Assembly (NCBI RefSeq): GCF_900021175.1
Contig: NZ_FCOP01000013.1
Coordinates: 867,140-931,139 of the forward strand
Length of the DNA: 64,000 nucleotides
Reading direction: 5' to 3'
DNA from: Pseudenterobacter timonensis
GTDB taxonomy: Bacteria; Pseudomonadota; Gammaproteobacteria; Enterobacterales; Enterobacteriaceae
A program made the position numbers and the translations under genes. Position 1 is the stretch's first letter. Every line of letters begins with the position of its first letter. The notes under the pieces were generated by a model. It was not told where the DNA came from, made no database searches, and saw only the letters and a program-made list of their open reading frames with translations. Shown one piece after another: positions 61,649 through 64,000 of this stretch.

Positions 61649-62952
61649 AGGCGAATGCCCTTCCCTTTACGGTGCAGCAACAGCGACACCAGGAACGCAA
61701 TCACTCCCATCAGCGTGACGTACCAGAAAAATGCGTTTTCACTACCCCACGATTTGAGCGAAAGGGCGACATACTCCGCCGAACCGCCAAACAGGGCATT
61801 CGCCACGGCATAAGAGAGCCCAACGCCAAGCGCACGTACCTGGGCTGGAAACATCTCTGCTTTCAAAATGCCGCTAATCGAGGTGTAGAAACTGACAATA
61901 AGCAGCGCAACCATAATCAGCCCGAATGCGGCATAGGGAGAGGTGATCTGACCAAGAGCGGATAAAATGGGAACGGTGCACAGCGTCAGTAGCGCCCCGA
62001 ATATCAGCATGGATGTCCGGCGACCGATTTTATCCGACAACGCACCGATAACAGGCTGGATTAGCATGAATACCAGCAGCGCTACCGTCATGATGACGCT
62101 TGCCACGTTCGCGTGCATACCGGCGGTATTGACCAGATATTTCTGCATATAAGTGGTAAAGGTGTAGAAGCTGAGCGATCCCGCCGCGGTAAAACCAAGC
62201 ACCATGATGAACGCCCTGCGATTACGCCAGAGCCCTTTGAGCGACCCGGCCTCTTTCAGAGCACGCACCTCCTGCTGGGATGTTTCATCAAGCTGGCGGC
62301 GCAGCCAGAGCGCTACTACCGCCAGCGCCGCGCCGATGGCGAAAGGAATACGCCAGCCCCAGGCGCGTAAATCTGCCTCGCTGAGGATTTGCTGCAGGAT
62401 CACCACAACCAGCAACGCCAGCAGCTGCCCGCCGATCAGGGTGACGTACTGGAAAGAGGCATAAAAACCCTTGCGTCCCTCCACGGCCACTTCACTCATA
62501 TAGGTTGCGCTGGTTCCGTATTCCCCTCCGACGGAGAGTCCCTGGAAAAGGCGAGCCAGCAGTAACAACGCCGGCGCCCATGTCCCGATAGTGTCATAGC
62601 CCGGCAAGCAGGCGATGACCAGCGAGCCTATACACATCATACAGACTGAGATAAGCATGGAGGTTTTACGCCCCTTCCGGTCAGCAATTCGGCCAAACAG
62701 CCAGCCGCCGATAGGACGCATCAGGAAGCCCGCAGCGAAAACGCCTGCGGTTTGCAGTAATTGCGTGGTTGTATTCCCGGATGGAAAGAAAATATGAGCG
62801 AAGTAGAGCGAGCAGAATGAATAAACGTAAAAGTCGAACCATTCGACCAGATTACCCGAAGAGGCACCGACGATTGCCCATACCCGGCGGCGTGTATCTT
62901 CACTCGTGACTTTCTTTTTGTCCGTATTTGTATTGGCTACGGTTTCTGTCAT
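61645..62952 (-). CDS. kgtP: KgtP, 2-oxoglutarate:H+ symporter
   Basis: A 435-residue MFS metabolite:H+ symporter with twelve membrane helices. Start MTETVANTN at 62952 with AGGGGA upstream. Motifs: [37 protein letters not shown] (MFS loop 2-3), [19 protein letters not shown] and [12 protein letters not shown]. Only the first ~15 residues differ much from E. coli. A TGTGATGCATGTCAG about 110 bases upstream could be a weak CRP site. Confidence 0.96.
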   Translation of the reverse strand: MTETVANTNTDKKKVTSEDTRRRVWAIVGASSGNLVEWFDFYVYSFCSLYFAHIFFPSGNTTTQLLQTAGVFAAGFLMRPIGGWLFGRIADRKGRKTSMLISVCMMCIGSLVIACLPGYDTIGTWAPALLLLARLFQGLSVGGEYGTSATYMSEVAVEGRKGFYASFQYVTLIGGQLLALLVVVILQQILSEADLRAWGWRIPFAIGAALAVVALWLRRQLDETSQQEVRALKEAGSLKGLWRNRRAFIMVLGFTAAGSLSFYTFTTYMQKYLVNTAGMHANVASVIMTVALLVFMLIQPVIGALSDKIGRRTSMLIFGALLTLCTVPILSALGQITSPYAAFGLIMVALLIVSFYTSISGILKAEMFPAQVRALGVGLSYAVANALFGGSAEYVALSLKSWGSENAFFWYVTLMGVIAFLVSLLLHRKGKGIRL

Positions 62953-63104
62953 TTTGATTCCCCTGTCTGACATTGCGGGCCATTGCCCTACTGACAGTTA
63001 AACCGGAATCAAAATGAAGCGTTAGGTAAAAAAATTGTTTCTAAAATGTTTCATTAATTTTTGTGATGCATGTCAGATATTGGATAACTTTTTGTAGAAG
63101 TCTC

Positions 63105-63560
63105 CTAACCCCATTTCTGTTGATGAGCCTGTTTTCGTTGCAGATAATCCTCATCTGCGCGGATCTTATCCCACCACCCTTTGAATACTTTTGCCGCTTC
63201 TGCTTTTACAGGATCATGATCGCGTGGTTTAACCTGACGATCTTCATCATACTTTTTGCCACCCTTATGGTTCGCGTAACGGCGCGCACGCGTATAGCCC
63301 ATCTGTATAAACTTGCGGGCCATATCCATACCCACGAAATCATCATTTTGTCGATAGGCCTCAAAGAGAGCATAAATTTCCTGTGCCGAGCGCAGCGCAA
63401 CCTCAGCATTTTTGTATCGCCAGTGGGGAAGGATTTCGCTTTTATAAGGTTCAACCAACAAAACGCCCTGCTCTCCGCGCCCGACCTGATAGCGCTCCGG
63501 ATGCTCACGGAAATTTATATTGGCAAAATCCTGCTGATAATTGAAAGGTGGGTTTGGCAA
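63105..63560 (-). CDS. DUF4385 protein
   Basis: A 151-residue soluble protein of a family of unknown function, well conserved in bacteria and some algal viruses. Visible motifs are FREHPERYQVGRGEQGVLLVEPYKSEILPHWR, DDFVGMDMARKFIQMGYTRARRYANHKGGKKYD and a C-terminal KVFKGWWDKIRADEDYLQRK. No signal peptide, membrane helix or recognised catalytic motif. Alone between kgtP and the rRNA operon; not in E. coli K-12 at this place as far as I recall. Confidence 0.85.
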   Translation of the reverse strand: MPNPPFNYQQDFANINFREHPERYQVGRGEQGVLLVEPYKSEILPHWRYKNAEVALRSAQEIYALFEAYRQNDDFVGMDMARKFIQMGYTRARRYANHKGGKKYDEDRQVKPRDHDPVKAEAAKVFKGWWDKIRADEDYLQRKQAHQQKWG

Positions 63561-63644
63561 GGCAACCTCGCTGGCAGATGAATATGTCTAGTTTAGCCAG
63601 TGATAATGAAAATGCCCGGAGGTTTAACCTGAATCAAAGCGCAA

Positions 63645-63680
63645 ATGTAGGCCGGATAAGCGAAGCCACCACCCGGCATT
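63645..63680. repeat. REP element upstream of the DUF4385 gene
   Basis: tgtaggccggataagcgaag followed by ccaccacccggcat is a single REP unit between the DUF4385 start and the rRNA terminator. Confidence 0.75.
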
Positions 63681-63693
63681 TTGCGTGCAAAGC

Positions 63694-63727
63694 AAAAAAC
63701 CCCGCACCTTACGGTACGGGGTTTCTT
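63694..63727 (-). terminator. rRNA operon terminator
   Basis: aaccccgcacc / cggtacggggtt hairpin with a three-base loop and a T run on the minus strand, 7 bases beyond the 5S 3' end. Confidence 0.92.
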
Positions 63728-63733
63728 TAATTG

Positions 63734-63853
63734 ATGCCTGGCAGTTCCCTACTCTCGCATGGGGAGGCCCCACACTACCATCGGCGCTGCGGCGTTTCAC
63801 TTCTGAGTTCGGCATGGGGTCAGGTGGGACCACCGTGCTAAAGCCGCCAGGCA
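63734..63853 (-). rRNA. rrf: 5S ribosomal RNA
   Basis: The 120-base minus-strand sequence opens TGCCTGGCGGCTTTAGC and closes GAACTGCCAGGCAT; the internal CCATGCCGAACTCAGAAGTG is the invariant enterobacterial 5S core. A few changes from E. coli (for example CTTTAGCAC for CCGTAGCGC near the 5' end) are compensatory-looking genus differences. Confidence 0.98.
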
Positions 63854-63915
63854 AATTCTGTTATCTGTATCAGGCTGAAAATCGGTCTCTCACGCCAAAA
63901 CATCTTCGGCGTTGT

Positions 63916-64000
63916 AAGGTTAAGCCTCACGGTTCATTAGTACCGGTTAGCTCAACGCATCGCTGCGCTTACACACCCGGCCTATCAACGTCATCGTCTT
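63916..64000 (-). rRNA. rrl: 23S ribosomal RNA, 3' end (continues beyond window)
   Basis: The minus strand reads ... GGCCGGGTGTGTAAGCGCAG ... ACTAATGAACCGTGAGGCTT AACCTT at 63916, the 3' end of enterobacterial 23S rRNA. The rest of the gene and presumably tRNA-Glu and 16S lie beyond base 64000; position beside kgtP fits rrnG. Confidence 0.97.

Noticed and set aside
63734..64000. Protein-coding frames over the rRNA genes
   Set aside because: The sequence is clearly 5S and 23S rRNA; any open frame there is accidental.

Overview
The window is a 64 kb stretch of enterobacterial chromosome (Enterobacteriaceae). Nearly every gene is a close relative of the gene in the E. coli sseB to rrnG interval, in the same order and with near-identical lengths. 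The insertions and absences relative to E. coli K-12, the moderately high GC and the abundant REP/BIME elements suggest an Enterobacter/Lelliottia/Leclercia-like genus. This assignment is an inference from recall; no search was run.

Left part (1-9.4 kb). The 3' end of an RpiR-type SIS regulator comes first. The complete iron-sulfur cluster operon follows on the minus strand (iscR-iscS-iscU-iscA-hscB-hscA-fdx-iscX, then pepB and sseB), with two tandem IscR type 1 sites in front of iscR, a folded iscR-iscS spacer and a 110 bp palindromic repeat between iscA and hscB. trmJ (minus) and suhB (plus, with a boxA in its leader) are divergent.

Accessory segment (10.3-19.2 kb). The space between suhB and csiE, which E. 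coli K-12 uses differently, holds a ZevAB-like pair (DUF1007 protein plus NicO-family metal exporter). It also holds a six-gene plus-strand operon: LsrB/RhaS-like sugar-binding protein, double ATPase, two RbsC-like permeases, an FGGY kinase with the D-ribulokinase-type TCSLV motif, and a short KdsD-like SIS isomerase that has lost two of the expected catalytic residues. This is the least described system in the window.

Middle (19.4-39.6 kb). csiE, an orphan hcaT, glyA, hmp and glnB are followed by the glrR-qseG-glrK operon. The sRNA gene glmY lies upstream of it with a sigma-54 promoter and three GlrR-type sites. Then come purL, mltF, tadA and pgpC, and a second accessory insertion, murQ-murP, divergent from the RpiR regulator yfhH. 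Two identical-pattern inverted repeats lie between murQ and yfhH.

Right part (39.3-64 kb). yfhL is followed by acpS-pdxJ-recO-era-rnc-lepB-lepA, with the self-regulatory rnc leader hairpin, and by the sigma-E operon rpoE-rseA-rseB-rseC. nadB, trmN6, srmB, grcA, ung, yfiF, trxC, tapT, pat, pssA, yfiM, kgtP and a DUF4385 gene come next. The window ends with the 5S rRNA gene and the 3' end of a 23S rRNA gene on the minus strand (the rrnG position). Most of the window is ordinary core genome. The interest lies in the two accessory insertions and in the RNA or operator structures between core genes.
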